NCBI GenBank assembly: GCA_033398695.1
Contig: CM065816.1
Coordinates: forward strand, 131,537,358-131,601,357
DNA from: Orobanche coerulescens
Taxonomy: Eukaryota > Streptophyta > Magnoliopsida > Lamiales > Orobanchaceae
Reading direction: 5' to 3'
Length of the DNA: 64,000 nucleotides
Each line of letters starts with the position of its first letter. Position 1 is the first letter of the stretch. A model generated the notes under the pieces. That model saw only the letters and a list, made by a program, of their open reading frames with translations, was not told where the DNA came from and did not search any database. The position numbers and the translations under genes were made by a program. Shown in pieces: positions 1-12,390 of the stretch.

Positions 1-50
1 GCTTCCGCTGTGCCTTCGATTTAGGCACCGAATCCTAACAAAGGTATCGT

Positions 51-1086
51 ATGAGTTCTAGACTTTTTAATAGAATTCTCAATGATATTTTAAGTTATGA
101 TGTTGAGCCTCTTCCCGAGTACTTTCATTTTTTTAGACCAAGTTACGATGCTACCGGTAGGTTAAGTATAGGTGCTGTGTTGAAGTGCACATCCGCCATA
201 CGCCAATTGGCGTACGGCACTGCACCTGATGCATTTGATGAGTACTTGCAAATTGGTGAACGTTGTTCACGACAATGTTTAGATTACTTTACTAAATGCA
301 TACATGTTTTATACTATGAGAAGTATTTAAGAAAGCCCAATTCAGATGACATAGAAAAAATATATGCATTGCATGAAGAAAAACATAAACTCCCGGGAAT
401 GCTCGGGAGTATTGATTGTATGCATTGGGATTGGAAAAATTGTCCAAAGGCCTTACAAGCTCAATTCAAAAGACGTGATCATAAATACCCAACTATTATG
501 TTGGAAGCGGTTGCGGATCAAAGATTATGGATTTGGCATGCATATTTTGGGGTTCCAGGGGCAAATAATGATCTTAATGTGTTGTATGGTTCCCCGATAT
601 TTGATCAAGAACTTGCCGGTACAGCTCCGGAATGTCCGTCTGAAGTAAACGGACATACATATAAAAAAGGTTACTATTTAGCCGACGGCATTTATCCAAC
701 ATGGTCCGTGTTTGTGAAAACGTTTAGTGTTGCAAGGTCTGAAAAAAAATTTGAACTTCAAAAGAGTACAAGAAAGTGCTAGAAAAGATATTGAACGAGC
801 CTTCGGAGTCCTACAAGGCCGTTGGGGGATTATACGACAACCGGCACGTGCTTTTCAAGTCAACACTTTGAAACTAACCATGTATTGTTGTATAATGTTA
901 CACAACATGATATTGGAAGACGAAGGATTCGAAGTGAATTTAAGAGAGACATTCTTCGATCCACGCCCGAACATGTCAGATAATTGGATCGAAAGATGTG
1001 ATTTACATGTTAGAAAAAGTAAAGAACTTCGCGATCGAATAGTTCACAACGAGCTTCGAGATGACCTTGTGGAGCATTTAATGTAA
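51..1086 (+). pseudogene. PIF/Harbinger transposase (ALP1-like DDE nuclease), frameshifted
   Basis: The enzyme excises and reinserts Harbinger elements. The reading frame from 51 gives 243 codons with the family motifs: an N-terminal R-M-S-x-R-L-F segment, G-x-L-G-S-I-D-C-M-H-W near residue 122 (first catalytic Asp), P-G-x-x-N-D-L-N-V-L near 174 and Y-Y-L-A-D-G-I-Y-P near 212 (Asp). The frame then shifts by one base near 766, where an extra A appears to have been inserted. The second frame (727-1086) supplies the conserved R-K-D-I-E-R-A-F-G-V-L-Q block with the third acidic residue and a normal C terminus. A stop (TAA 36-38) lies just upstream of the conserved start, so the N-terminal region is also broken. 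Domain assignment is secure, and no functional protein is expected. Confidence 0.85.
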
Positions 1087-1273
1087 TGTGTGTTTTTTTA
1101 CATGTAATGTTTGTTTTTTTATATGTAATGTTTGTTTTTAATATTAATGAAGTTTATTTTTAGTTTATATTGTGTATATTTTAATTTTTGTTTAAAAAAA
1201 AAAAATGGTCGACGACACCAGAAATTCTAGTGCCAACGGATACCCCTGAAATGTGGTGCCATGGGATTTCTGG

Positions 1274-1320
1274 TGCCGTGGAGCTTTTTGCTGACGTGGC
1301 AGCAAAAAATGCCCACGGCA
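1274..1320. repeat. Subterminal hairpin of the Harbinger element
   Basis: TGCCGTGGAGCTTTTTGCTG is followed, after a short spacer, by an imperfect reverse complement ending CCCACGGCA. The central TTTTTGCTG/CAGCAAAAA arms are perfect. It lies inside the 3' subterminal block of the transposon. Confidence 0.7.
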
Positions 1321-1377
1321 TCACATCTACGGCTTGACTGTACCTAATGCTCTTAGACGAACAAAAGGTTTACGGTC

Positions 1378-1822
1378 TTTTTTTTTTTGATAACTGGGTG
1401 ATCCCAGTTTAGCCAGACTAATCCTAGTCCCTCAATGAACCCACTCCTAACTCATTGAGAGAAGTAAATCGCGAGTCGCTCGAGAAATTCCAGGGTTCCT
1501 AATGCATTTTCTGTACACTTCTGCGCACAAGGAGAAGCCCTTAACTGATTAACATCGTCTCAGGTTCCCAGCACAGTTCTCGGGAGAACAGCCACTGATT
1601 GGTCAGCACCTCCGAGTTCCCAGTAAGGAAATACTCCCACACTGCCGCTTTACGCGAGATTAAACATTGATTAGCAGTCGCTCGAGCTAGCCCCGAGGAG
1701 TTAGAGGATCATAAAGAGAAAAAATCTCCTCTTTCACCTTCTTGGTGGGAATTGAACTCAAGACCTCCCAAAAGAGTGTCTTTAAGGGTAGGTGTCCTAC
1801 CACTGGACCACCAACCAATTCC
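1378..1822 (-). mobile_element. tRNA-derived SINE
   Basis: Read on the minus strand, the element starts near 1822 with a tRNA-like head. It has an A-box-like TGGTCCAGTGGTAGGA (1810-1795) and a B-box-like GAGTTCAATTCCC (1759-1747), about 50 bp apart as in a tRNA gene. A tRNA-unrelated body of about 370 bp follows, ending in an A-rich tail (T-run 1378-1388 on plus). Flanks read CGATCTTTTT (1823-1832) and CGGTCTTTTT (1373-1382), a 9-of-10 match that looks like the target duplication. The tail at roughly 450 bp from the start makes this a long plant SINE. RNA polymerase III would transcribe it leftwards. Confidence 0.65.
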
Positions 1823-1832
1823 CGATCTTTTT

Positions 1833-2645
1833 ATTTTTAATTTTACTAATCCTTCTACCCACGCTGCAGTATTTATCAAACAATAAACTAGTAAAATCAA
1901 AAGTGTGATGCACGTGGTGTAATTTATTTTAATTATGTAAATATAATAGAGATATTCATAGAGTTTAAATGATTAAAAAAAATATTAAGATCAATAGAAA
2001 ACCGTACAATTTACTTATTATTATACAAAATAAATGAGGAAAATAATTTTTATAAATTGCGGAAGACCTCTTATCCTATCTTTGCGCTTGTTGTAAAGTC
2101 TGAAACCTTCATATAAAGCTATTACCCACATCCAAAATATTTTAAAAATATATATTTTTAAAAATCATCTAGTATATTTTGATAAACATAAGACATAATT
2201 AAATTTGATCACATTTTTGTAGTAGCATAAACTTCTGCGTTGCATTCGTAACAAAAGTATCAATGACCCATATCCTCCATGTCTTCTCTATAGACATTAC
2301 ATTCCGTGTGAAATCACTCATTTTTCTCCTTCCAAATTTTCCAATATACCTGACGGTGGCACAAATTCAAAAGGATCCCCAATTCTTTTTCCATTTCAAG
2401 TTTCAAAATAATGATCAATCAATAAATAAGTTTCCTTTACATGAACAATTTCTAGAGGTCTATAATTAGATTTTTCATACCTCTTTTTCTTCGAAGAGCA
2501 TCTGTATTGTTTGAAATAGATGGTTCTTTCCAATTTTTAATTTTTTTCCATATGTTGTCGAACTTTGTAGGTTTAATTAGTGGGTTAGTGCTTTTTTTGT
2601 GAAGGAATGATTGTATTATTTTATTCTTTTTTTAAATGACAGTAA
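1833..2645. other. AT-rich non-coding stretch
   Basis: No gene, RNA or terminal repeat is recognisable. Only short chance ORFs without family resemblance are present. Confidence 0.6.
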
Positions 2646-3255
2646 AATAACTCAACTCTTAAACCAATTCAAATACTGCAAAACAATGGCCGAATCTAAA
2701 GAATTCTGGTGGTGCACGTGCACCACGAGGTTATACTTAAATCCGCTTATGACCATCATGTCCAGAATACTTGTGGGATGACACAAAGTTAAGATTGAAA
2801 TGCAAAATTAAAAAAGTAAATCAGGGTTTCCTCATAGGATTTAAGTAAAATAAAACAAAAAAGGTGGACAAAACAAAAGGTCACATCATTGAGAATTTTG
2901 AAGCAGGGTTATCATTATATGTGGTAAGAATTTCAATAATCATTCCTAGTGTTACAATAATGTACAATTATAAAACTATAATACCTTCTTCGATGCATCA
3001 TTATCCATTGAATAAGTTTCCCAAGATTCAGATTCATCCTGCAAAAGAACTCTTTGTGATTAACCTACTGTAATTATGAGTCAATACGAACTTGCAACTT
3101 ATGCTCTTCTAATTACTAGCCAATAACATGTTAGGCAACATATAAAGAAGATAAAAAACTCCCGAGTTTTTTACTAGTATACAGCTGAGATTACGGTGGA
3201 TCGACAGAAGCCACGGAGGTTGATGAAAGCAGAAGAGCAGTGAAAAAGGAGAAGG
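2646..3255 (-). repeat. Tandem duplication, copy 1 (decayed gene 5' region)
   Basis: This segment is repeated as 3324-3398 plus 17684-18205, the second copy being split by the LTR element inserted at 3399. On the minus strand it contains an exon-like block at about 2985-3038, bounded by TTTTGCAG and GTATTA and reading 18 open codons (D-E-S-E-S-W-E-T...). In the other copy the same block has a stop and no acceptor AG. The segment lies downstream of the CacyBP-like exon at 18387-18503, so it is probably intronic or decayed 5' gene sequence. The exon call is weak. Confidence 0.55.
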
Positions 3256-3398
3256 AGAATACGAACTTACAACTTATGTTCTTCTAATTATTAGCCAATA
3301 ACATGTTAGGCAACATGTGAAAAAATAACTCAACTCTTAAACCAATTCAAATAATGACCGAATCTGAAGAATTCTGGTGGTGCACGTGCACCACGAGG

Positions 3399-5881
3399 TG
3401 TAATACCCGTAATTTCGATTTCTGGTAATTTCTTTTTTTTTCGGCGGAAGTCCATTTTGACGACTCGCTCGTGACCGTTTCGTCATTCTGAGAATGATTA
3501 ATTCTACACTTTTTGACATCCGAGTTCGTTTCGGTGCCGTTATGTTGAGTTCCGTGCTTTTTAGCGACTTTTCCGCACTTGAGTTCGATTCTTGCGAATA
3601 TCATCCGAAACTGTTGTTTCGAGTTTCTCGTAAGTTCATTTAATGTTATTATTCATGTTTCGAGCTTTGGCTTGGTGTTTCGATCGTGTATCGAGTATTT
3701 CGGACGTTTTGGGCCATTTTCGTAATTTCCCAAAGTTTGGGGTAATTACTTTCCGTTGTCAAATTTCGAGCCTTCGGGTGGTCGGAATCGTGTGTTCTCT
3801 TAGTGCTCTAATTCGTCTTTGCAAATACTTTGTAACCGTATCTTCGATTCATATTCAGGTTCGTGTTTCGGGGTCGTTCGGGCCGTCGGAGTTGGCCCCG
3901 AGTCATGGTCATGGCGCAGGCGATCAGGCCTGTGCGGCACTGGCCGAGTTACGGCCGGTAGTGCTCGGCAGTTACGTACGTAAGGCCGGTTACGTACGTA
4001 AACCTTGGCCAGTTACGTATGTAATGCTGCCGGCATTTTCTAGTCAGGGAGTTCGGCCATGGCCGGTTACGTACGTAAGCCATGGCCGGTTACGTACGTA
4101 AGGCGACCGGCAGACAACCTATTTAAGGCCCTGCAGTCGGGTTTTTCACCATTTTTCTCATTCTTCTCATTCTCTTCCGCGGCTGGGGGTGTGGTTAACA
4201 TGGAGCCATGTTGTTTATCTATCAATCCACGAAGTTCTTGAGTTTCTAACATCAATCAATCATCCCATAACCTCCTCCGATCTACCGAATCAAGGTTAGA
4301 TTTCTAGAAATCTAGTTTTGGGGAATTTGGGTGTTTTGGTTGTTTTCATCCGTTTAATCCGATTTAATTAAGGATTGTGATGGATTGATGATTATTTAGA
4401 TGTATTATATCTTTTCCCTTGTTATTCCATGGTTGGATCGTAGCGGTTCATTGTTTGGGTCGAGTTATTGATCGATGCCTTGAAGGTGTCCGGTAGAATG
4501 TCTTAAAGGGGTTTTCAGACGTTCTACAATTATTCTTCCTCGTATGATTGTTGATTTATTAATTATATGTTATTAGGGTCGAGTTTCTTGCGAAGAAACC
4601 GAGTTAAACCCTTCCGTTCGTTGTCGTCTTCCTTTTCGATAGCATAGGGCGTTTCGAAGCTTTCCGGTTGAGCCGTGTTCGTCGGGATACTTGCGTGCCG
4701 ATTTCGAGGCAAGTACCTTGTCCATACAATTCTTGTTTTGTGGATATGATAATTAGTGATCATCTCTATGTGGATGTTTGATCATTTATTTTGATCTTTC
4801 AAAAGATTCGGCTAGCCTCGCTAAAGGCTTGTTTTCAAAACGCGTGTGTTTTGTAAATTGTGTGGGTTGTAAGTGACTACGTGAATCCTTTGGACATGTT
4901 TGGCGTTGATGTTGCGCTTGATAATGCGTGTGTACGTATATTGCTTCTTTCCGTCGCGTTATGGTTGACGTGCGTGTTGTTATTTATTCGTGTGGTCGTG
5001 GACTGACGGATAAATTATGTGAATTGGTGTATTGATTTGATAATTGTTACAACGATTGACTGTGTGCTTGATGTTTGTGACAATGTGAATACTTGTTGTA
5101 AGAGACGTCATATCCGGGAGCCTCTAAGGGCGGGGCAAGTACTCCGACCTCGTGTACGCTGCAATGTGCGGCTCCATATGGTTGGTGAACGCTGATGTTT
5201 AACCTCATGCGTGTTCAAGGGGCGGCTCTTACGGGAGTGACGCCGGCGCGGTGACATGTACAAGGGGCGGCCGACATAGTGGAGTGAACGCCGGTGCACA
5301 AGTGTTCAGTGGAGGCGCCTGGCAGGCTTATTGGTAACAGATATTTGAGTGATAGCTATGACCCCGTTACCGAACGATTATCGTATTTCAAATTCTTTCA
5401 ACTCTTTTCAAAATGCTGGTCTCGATATAGACCGTGATTCGTGTTTTCTGAAAGTGTGTTTCAACTTATTTTAAACGTTGGTATCAGGGTTAATTAACCA
5501 AGGACATTTGACGAGATCTCCGAGGGTTAATTAATCAGGGGTCTTGAGCAGTATTGGGAGGACGAGAGGCTGTGTCTTTGATGGGCTGTGTTGTCATTCT
5601 GTGTTTTGGGTCGAGGACCCCGTGTGATGTTGAGATATTTGATCTCGTGTTGATATTATTTGATTTTGGGTCGAGAATCCCGTGGAAATATTTGTGAAGA
5701 CTCGCTTGTGTTGATTGAATGGTTTTCTTGCAAATTGCTTTCCGCCTACTGGTCGAGGACCCTATTGATATTGGAAAGAGGAGGATTTGATAATCCTAAA
5801 TTGTTTTCTACTAAAACTCTCGATGGCATCTTTAAATTGTTTTATAAATTGTTTTCCTTGATTTCTGATCTTTCAGTTTTA
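3399..5881 (+). repeat. 5' LTR of the LARD, 3'-truncated
   Basis: It matches the 3' LTR (14682 to about 17150) closely across its whole length. Similarity then ends abruptly at 5881, and the last ~530 bp, the primer-binding site and ~760 bp of leader are missing. After 5881 the sequence continues as the inverted relative's LTR. This fits a deletion after nested insertion. Confidence 0.85.
3972..4126 (+). promoter_or_regulatory. Palindrome array (TTACGTACGTAA) and TATA box in 5' LTR
   Basis: Perfect 12-bp palindromes TTACGTACGTAA lie at 3972, 3990, 4067 and 4090, with a one-mismatch copy at 4013. Spacers between them carry GGCCATGGCC-like palindromes. A TATA-like TATTTAA at 4120-4126 follows 19 bp after the last copy, and a pyrimidine-rich leader follows. 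The position fits the U3 promoter. Protein binding is inferred from symmetry only. Confidence 0.7.
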
Positions 5882-7210
5882 TAAATCCTCGGACACCTAT
5901 AAACCTCCGGAAGGAACAATAACACATGGTGACGATGAGAATCAAGGCCAAAACAATGGAAATCCCAACAAACTATCGAAGGGAAACTCATTGGGACATT
6001 TAATCGAACACTAAATGTTCAATAATTCCCAAGAACACTCGAATCGTCAATCGAGTTAAACAAACTCGATATATGGATATACAACCCATAGAACACGATT
6101 AATAACATCATACTACACCAACCGATGTATCAAAATCGGATTAGAAACGAAATCAAGAACAATTTCTCCAAAAAGTCAACTTGAAGGAAAATCAAGAATA
6201 TACCTTGATTCGACGAAGAACACGGATTGGATGATGATATAATCAACAAGAATCTTCCAAAATGCCTTGGAAATGATTATAATCGACCAAGAACTCGATT
6301 TCCCGTCGCACCCGTCTGATAGCCGCAAGAAAAGTGAGGAAATGAACAAAAATGGGCTGCCAGGCCTTATATAGCCGGTCACTGCCGGACACTTACGACC
6401 GTAACCGACAGTGACTTACGGCCGTAACTCGGCCCATACGGCCGTACTCGGCAGGCCTTACGGACATAACCGGCATTCGTCAAAAAAATCAGCCCAGCAC
6501 CTGTCGGACACTTACGGCCGTAACTGGCACATATTACGACCGTAACCGGCCTTCGTCAGGAAGATGCCCAGCGCACGTACGGTCGTACCCGATCGCGCCT
6601 TACGACCATACTGGCATTCGTACGGAAGCTGCCAGGCGCCATACGGCCGTAACTCTCGGCCCTTACGGCCGTAACTCGGCCAGGCCAGGCCCTGCTCCGG
6701 CCGTGACTCGGCCGTGGCCACTCCGACGGCCCGGACGACCCCGAAACCCGAACCTGAGTATAAATCGAAGGTACGGTTACGACGTACTCGCAAAGACGAA
6801 TCTAAGAGCTAAGAGAACACGCGATTCCGACCACCCGAAGGCTCGAAATTCGACAACGGAAGTAATTACCCCAAACTTTGGGAAATTACAAAAATGGCCC
6901 AAAACGTCCGAAATACACGATACATGATCGAAACACCGAACCAAAGCTCGCAACATGAATAATAACATTAAATGAACTTACGAGAAACTCGAAACAACAG
7001 TTTCGGACGAGATTCGCAAGAATCGAGCTCAAGTGCGGAAAAGTCGCCAAAAGACACGGAACTCAACAAAACAACACCGAAACGAACTCGGATGACAAAA
7101 AGTGCAGAATTAATCATTCTTGGAATGACGAAATGGTCATGAGCGAGCCGTCAAAACGGACTTCCGCCGAAAAAAGAAAATTACCGAAATTCGAAATTGC
7201 GGATATTACA
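5882..7210 (-). repeat. 3' LTR of the inverted LARD, truncated
   Basis: It matches 11620-12921 closely. The remaining ~1.6 kb of the LTR (equivalent to 10017-11620) is missing at the 5881/5882 junction. Confidence 0.8.
6365..6674 (-). promoter_or_regulatory. Palindrome array (TTACGGCCGTAA) and TATA box
   Basis: Palindromes of the form TTACG-N2-CGTAA and near-copies start at 6393, 6416, 6436, 6458, 6512, 6534, 6577, 6600, 6641 and 6663. Spacing is mostly 20-23 bp or about twice that. Transcription would run leftwards, and the TATA-like GGCTATATAAGG (around 6365-6375) lies just downstream of the array on that strand. Confidence 0.7.
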
Positions 7211-10016
7211 TTCTACCCTCCTTAAAAGAAGTTTCGTCCCGAAACTTAAAATAAGTAGGGAGAAGCAATATCCCGCCAGGAAAACTCAACGAGATACACA
7301 AGAAACGCGTAACTTACGCCCATTGGCGAAACGTTACAAGCAACGCAAAGGAATATACGGCGTGAAAACACGCTCCACGACGACCAACACAATGTCGCCG
7401 ATAGGGATATAATAAAACCAACAAATGACAAGCGTCATTAAATGGATAATATAGTCAAGTCATTTATCCGAACAATCACAAAACAAAACGAACGAAAATC
7501 AATATGATTGACCAACCCAACAGTACATCAATCAAAACGCGAGCCAATCGCTGAACAAATATGGAATTCCACCACCCAAGGGTTGGAAGATCGAAAACGA
7601 GACTAATTTCCCGAACTTAAGGGAATTACGAAGGAGTCTGAATGTTCAACAATCACGAAACGAGATCAACAAAAACCGAACAATCAAACGATCGAACCAC
7701 AAAGATCGAGACAACAAAAATCGAACGATCATGTTCGGATCACGAAGAACAATAAGGTTCAACCGACAACTCCGAGGTTCACATCTCGACTCGAGACAAA
7801 ACATGATCCGGTGAAAACAACAAGATGCACACTCACATAAGATTCACAGGAAAGGGAATAACAATTGAAAAGTCACAACGACGAACGAGTAATTCCGAAA
7901 TAATACCACCCTCGTTCGATCAACAAAAGCAAGGGGCAGGACAAGCTCAGAAAATGTCAACGAACATAAACGAGTCGACAGAGTTGAAAATACAGAAGTT
8001 CCAAATCCGATCCACTTCGAATAAAAGAATTAGTATAATCAAAAGATGCTACTTCCGAACAAGGTTCACAAGAATCGAACCGAACTCGGAAAAGTTACAG
8101 CGATAACCAGATCGACCCAAAACAAGATCACAGCTCGTTCGAACGATGAAACCGAAATACCGAACAAGTTCAGAAAGTATCAACGAATATGAGCGTATCG
8201 ATAGACTGGAGAAAGAGAAAATATAGAAGCCAAAAATAATACGGGTGTTATATTCGACCTCTTCTAAAAGAAGTGTCGTCCCCGAAACTCGTAACAACGA
8301 AATCAAGGAGACGACACAACAGCAATCGACGAAACATCCTTCAAAGGCTTCTCAAAGCGATTCGATATCCTGTCTTTGACGCGAACTCCGAAAGTCTCGG
8401 TAGCCAATTCGCAAATCAATTCGGTGACCCTCGAGTCCACACTCGAAATGTGTTCTTGTGAGAAGGACAAATTGCACGTACATTCCCCCGGCACATCACG
8501 GTTGAAATGCCTCGGCTCGGCATACCGAAAATACAAATGCTAGATACAATGGAACATAACACCGCAAAACAACATACCGGAGATGCCAACTCAGCACAAC
8601 AAGGAATCATAACACATATCATATACAACGATTACCATCGTAAAGTAATACACACACAAACACTACAACAACGACGGTATCGTTTGGCGACCTCAATGGC
8701 CCGAACGATAACCATCACGTAATACAAACATCATGAAACAATCACATATGTACACGTACAAACCCAAGCTTCAACATCTCACACTCGTGTGGCACACGCA
8801 ATCCACCACGAGACGACAACCATTAAGTACCAGTTCACACCTCTCACAGAGGGCTAGTACAACAAATACGTGGCAACGCCTCAACGTTCATGCCACCAAC
8901 TCGATCATATTCGGGAGTTAACATCATAACGACAAAGCCAACATCATACATACATACCCAGCCCTCAAACGGGAATGGATAGGTTTTAAAAACGAAAACC
9001 TCATTTGGAAAATAATTTAGAAAAACACCGGTCGATCTTGAGTATCACCTTTTCAAAAAAAGTAAAAACGTGAAACATCGTTATCGAGACTTTGGAAAAC
9101 CATTTCGCATTTGATAAAAATGAGGACACTTTCTTTTAGTGAAAAGCTTTCAGAATATTCGACCCTCGGGTCTAAGTAAAAGTGTTTATAAAACATTGAA
9201 AATATCTCAAAACATTTTGGTCCTCGAGGTAGAAGAATTTTGAAACATATTGTGGCACCTTGGAAGTACCGCGAGAAAACAATTCATTTTAAACGTACGT
9301 CTCGAAATTTATTTCTAAGATACTCAAGTTTTCGAAAATAATTCAATGCAAAAAAAAGGACGATGCCAAAAAGGCTAGAATGCCCAAAAATTTCAGGTAA
9401 TTACACAAAACTTTATAGCGCCTTGGGTCCCGCGCCGGAACCCACCAGGATAAAACCATTTACAAAAACGCCAAAAAGGCTGATGACGGTAATATTTCAA
9501 AAACTTACAAAAGCCATTTAGAAAATACTAAATACCGTCATAAGAATTTCGCCAAAATGATCAAGGCCATAATGCCAAAAACTCGGTTAATGTTATTGAT
9601 TTTCGAAATAAAACTCAGTCGGTAAAATACCGAAAGCCATTGCAAAAGAACTCACGCAGCGGATACAAGAAATAAAGTCAAACATGCACAATCCAGCAAC
9701 ACTACTCCTCATATGAACGAAATATGAGGGTCAATAACCACATATCAAGAAATCAAAATCCATAAGAGGATTCCATCACTTAACAAATAATCATAAAAAT
9801 AGCTCGTCTCACACGAGGCACAACACAAAGAAGGGAGACTTACATCCACAGGTCGCACGAAGATGATGATCGCCCCACGATACTAATCACGACCAACAAA
9901 CTCAGACGACGCGTCGCGACACGACTCAGTCAGACAAAATCCGACGAGACAAAACTCAACAGACACCACTGACCCGACAGCCTAGGTTTCCACAACCTAA
10001 GCTCCGATACCATTTA
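7211..10016 (-). other. Non-coding internal region of the inverted LARD
   Basis: A primer-binding site TGGTATCGGAGC (10012-10001) lies next to the LTR and resembles the initiator-Met type with one change. The body has no convincing ORF. A relic of the gag zinc knuckle survives around 8395-8455 (minus), where codons still spell C-G-L-E-G-H. The 3' end has AAGTTTCGGGACGAAACTT-like sequence (about 7225-7245) and the purine tract. The relic shows derivation from a gag-bearing relative such as the one at 27171-28198. Confidence 0.65.
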
Positions 10017-10781
10017 TGTAACACCCCCAATCCACTCAGGGATATTACACGCCGCAGAACCTTTCCTCAAGGTTCTACCAGGCTGGTAACAAAACTGAAC
10101 AACTCAACAATGCTTTTAAGGCTAAAATGACTCAGTAGACCGATTTGGTCTTTCAATAAATACATACAACTTAATTATAATACATGCCCACGCAGGCGTC
10201 GAATACAACACACTCCCGTACAATGGGGAAAGAATACTGCAGCGGAAATAAAATACAACTAAACCAAAGACCTCATATGGATCCTCGTGTGATTAGTATC
10301 GTTCATCTTTCATCATCCTTCGTGCCGACCCTGTGTTATGCTCCCAAACCTGAATGCAAAAACAGACATCCACCCCCCGAATACTCGGGGGTTAGCAAAA
10401 CTCCACTGTTTTGCTAGTGCAAATACAAAGTGCAAATACGAGCCATATAATTCAAGTTCCACGAATAACAATAATCAGGAATCCTCAAAAGTCCAAAGTA
10501 ACGAAAAGTACTTCCCGAGGCATGAGTTTGGGTAAAACATTTCAAAACCGAAAGATCACAAATCAAGGGAAAACAATTTATAAAATGGTTTAAAATGCCA
10601 TCGAGAGTTTTAATAGAAAACAATTTAGGATTATCAAATCCTTCTCTTTCCAAAATCAACAGGGTCACAACCCAAAGGTTTTGTTTTCGCAAATAGAAAA
10701 CCGACAACAATTCACAGGGCCAGAGCCTAACATCACGTATCCTCGACGGATATAAAATCAACACAACGTAATCACGCACAA

Positions 10782-11112
10782 GCATCGCCTTGGGAACAGG
10801 GTAATACCATTGATCCCGCCCGAGGCCTCGAAGGACCCTCCCGAGCTGGCTAGCTAAACAAATCACAACATATGCATCGCCTTGGGAACAGAGTAATATC
10901 ATTGATCCCGCCCGAGGCCTCGAAGGACCCTCCCGAGCTGGCTAGCTAAACAAATCACACACATCTCACGGTTGGATCAATCGCTTGTTGCATCCTGGCC
11001 ACATGATCACATGCCATGTGCCACCGTAGATTATCTCAGGCTCTCACGGTTGGATCAATCACTTGTTGCATCCTGACCACATGATCACGTGCCATGTGTC
11101 ACCGTAGATCTT
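10782..11112 (-). repeat. Two tandem duplications inside the LTR
   Basis: A 92-bp unit (10782-10873) recurs at 10874-10959. A unit of about 75 bp beginning CTCACGGTTGGATCAATC (around 10966) recurs around 11042-11112. Both lie in the downstream half of the LTR. Confidence 0.75.
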
Positions 11113-12097
11113 CAACCATATCCACACATTCACACAAATAACATATCACATCAAGGATATTCAAACAATTCGCTCAGAGGTATCAAACACTTAGCAAAAC
11201 ACCACGTCAATCCACAACGCACCGAAAAGAAATAATATACGTCCACACGCAATACCAAGTGCAACATCAACACCAAACATATCCATAGAATTCACATAGT
11301 TATTCGCAAATCACAACATTCACAAAACACACGTGTTTTGAAAGCAAGCCTTTAACAAGGCTAAACCGAATCTTTTGAAAGTTTAATTCAAACGACCAAA
11401 CAACCACATTTAGACGATCACTAATTATCGTATCCACAAAACAAGAATTATATGGACAAGGTACTTGCCTCAAAATCACGATCGCAACGAGACGATGGAT
11501 AGGACGCGGTCAAATAGCCCCGAACCCCCGAACAATATCAAGAACGCGATAGCACCACGAGTATTACGAGAATAACACCACACGAATCATCAATCACCAA
11601 ATGAGATTCAACATCGGAATCCTCGAACACCTATAAACCTCCGGAAGGAACAATAACACATGGTTACGACCAGAATCAACGCCAAAACAACGGAAATCCC
11701 AACAAACTATCGAAGGGAAACTCATTGGGACATTTAATCGAACACTAAATGTTCAATAATTCCCAAGAACACTCGAATCGTCAATCGAGTAAAACAAACT
11801 CGATATATGGATATAAAACCCATAGAACACGATTAATAACATCATACTACACCAACCGATGTATCGAAATCGGATTAGAAACGAAATCAAGAACAATTTC
11901 TCCAAAAAGTCAACTTGAAGGAAAATCAAGAATATACCTTGATTCGACGAAGAACACGGATTGGATGATGATATAATCAACAAGAATCTTCCAAAATGCC
12001 TTGGAAATGATTATAATCGACCAAGAACTCGATTTCCCGTCGCACCCGTCCGATAGCCGCAAGAAAAGTGAGGAAATGAACAAAATGGGCCGCGGGC

Positions 12098-12390
12098 CTT
12101 ATATAAAGTCACTACAGGACACTTACGGCGTAACCGCGGTGACTTACGGCCGTAACTCGGCCCATACGGCCATTACTCGGCAGCCTTATGGCCGTAATCG
12201 CATTCGTCAAAAAATCAGCCCGGACTGTCGGACACTTACGGCATCAGCACACATTACGGCCAGAATCGCCTTAAATCGAGAAGATGCCCAACGACGTCTG
12301 GCCGTACCCAATCGCGCCTACGGCCATAATCGAATTCGTCCGAAAGCTGCCAGCGCCATACGGCCGTAACTCTCGCCCTTACGGCCGTAA
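12098..12390 (-). promoter_or_regulatory. Palindrome array and TATA box in inverted LARD 5' LTR
   Basis: Perfect TTACGGCCGTAA copies lie at 12144 and 12379, with degraded copies at about 12123, 12165, 12186 and 12358. The TATA-like ACTTTATATAAGG is at 12098-12110 (minus). It is the equivalent of the array at 6365-6674 but with several small deletions. Confidence 0.65.

Larger units (their letters stand above)
1..1352 (+). mobile_element. PIF/Harbinger DNA transposon, 3' portion
   Basis: The element runs in from the left edge of the window. It carries a degraded DDE transposase (51-1086), about 115 bp of T-rich trailer, and a GC-richer subterminal block at 1205-1352. Read on the minus strand, the right end begins GAGCATTAGGTACAG, preceded by TAA. 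On the plus strand the end is therefore followed by TTA at 1353-1355, the three-base target duplication usual for PIF/Harbinger. The left inverted repeat is outside the window, so the duplication cannot be confirmed. Confidence 0.75.

Noticed and set aside
1747..1810. A functional tRNA gene
   Set aside because: A and B boxes are present but the acceptor and anticodon stems do not pair, and the sequence continues into a SINE body with an A tail.
3643..4101. A 152-codon plus-strand ORF at the LARD start
   Set aside because: It lies in the LTR U3 and spans the palindromic promoter array. The C-terminal repeats are translations of TTACGTACGTAA units.
8273..8921. Several 60-90-codon ORFs inside the LARDs
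   Set aside because: They are antisense or random frames of non-coding internal DNA and have no family motifs. The copy in the other LARD does not preserve them as coding.
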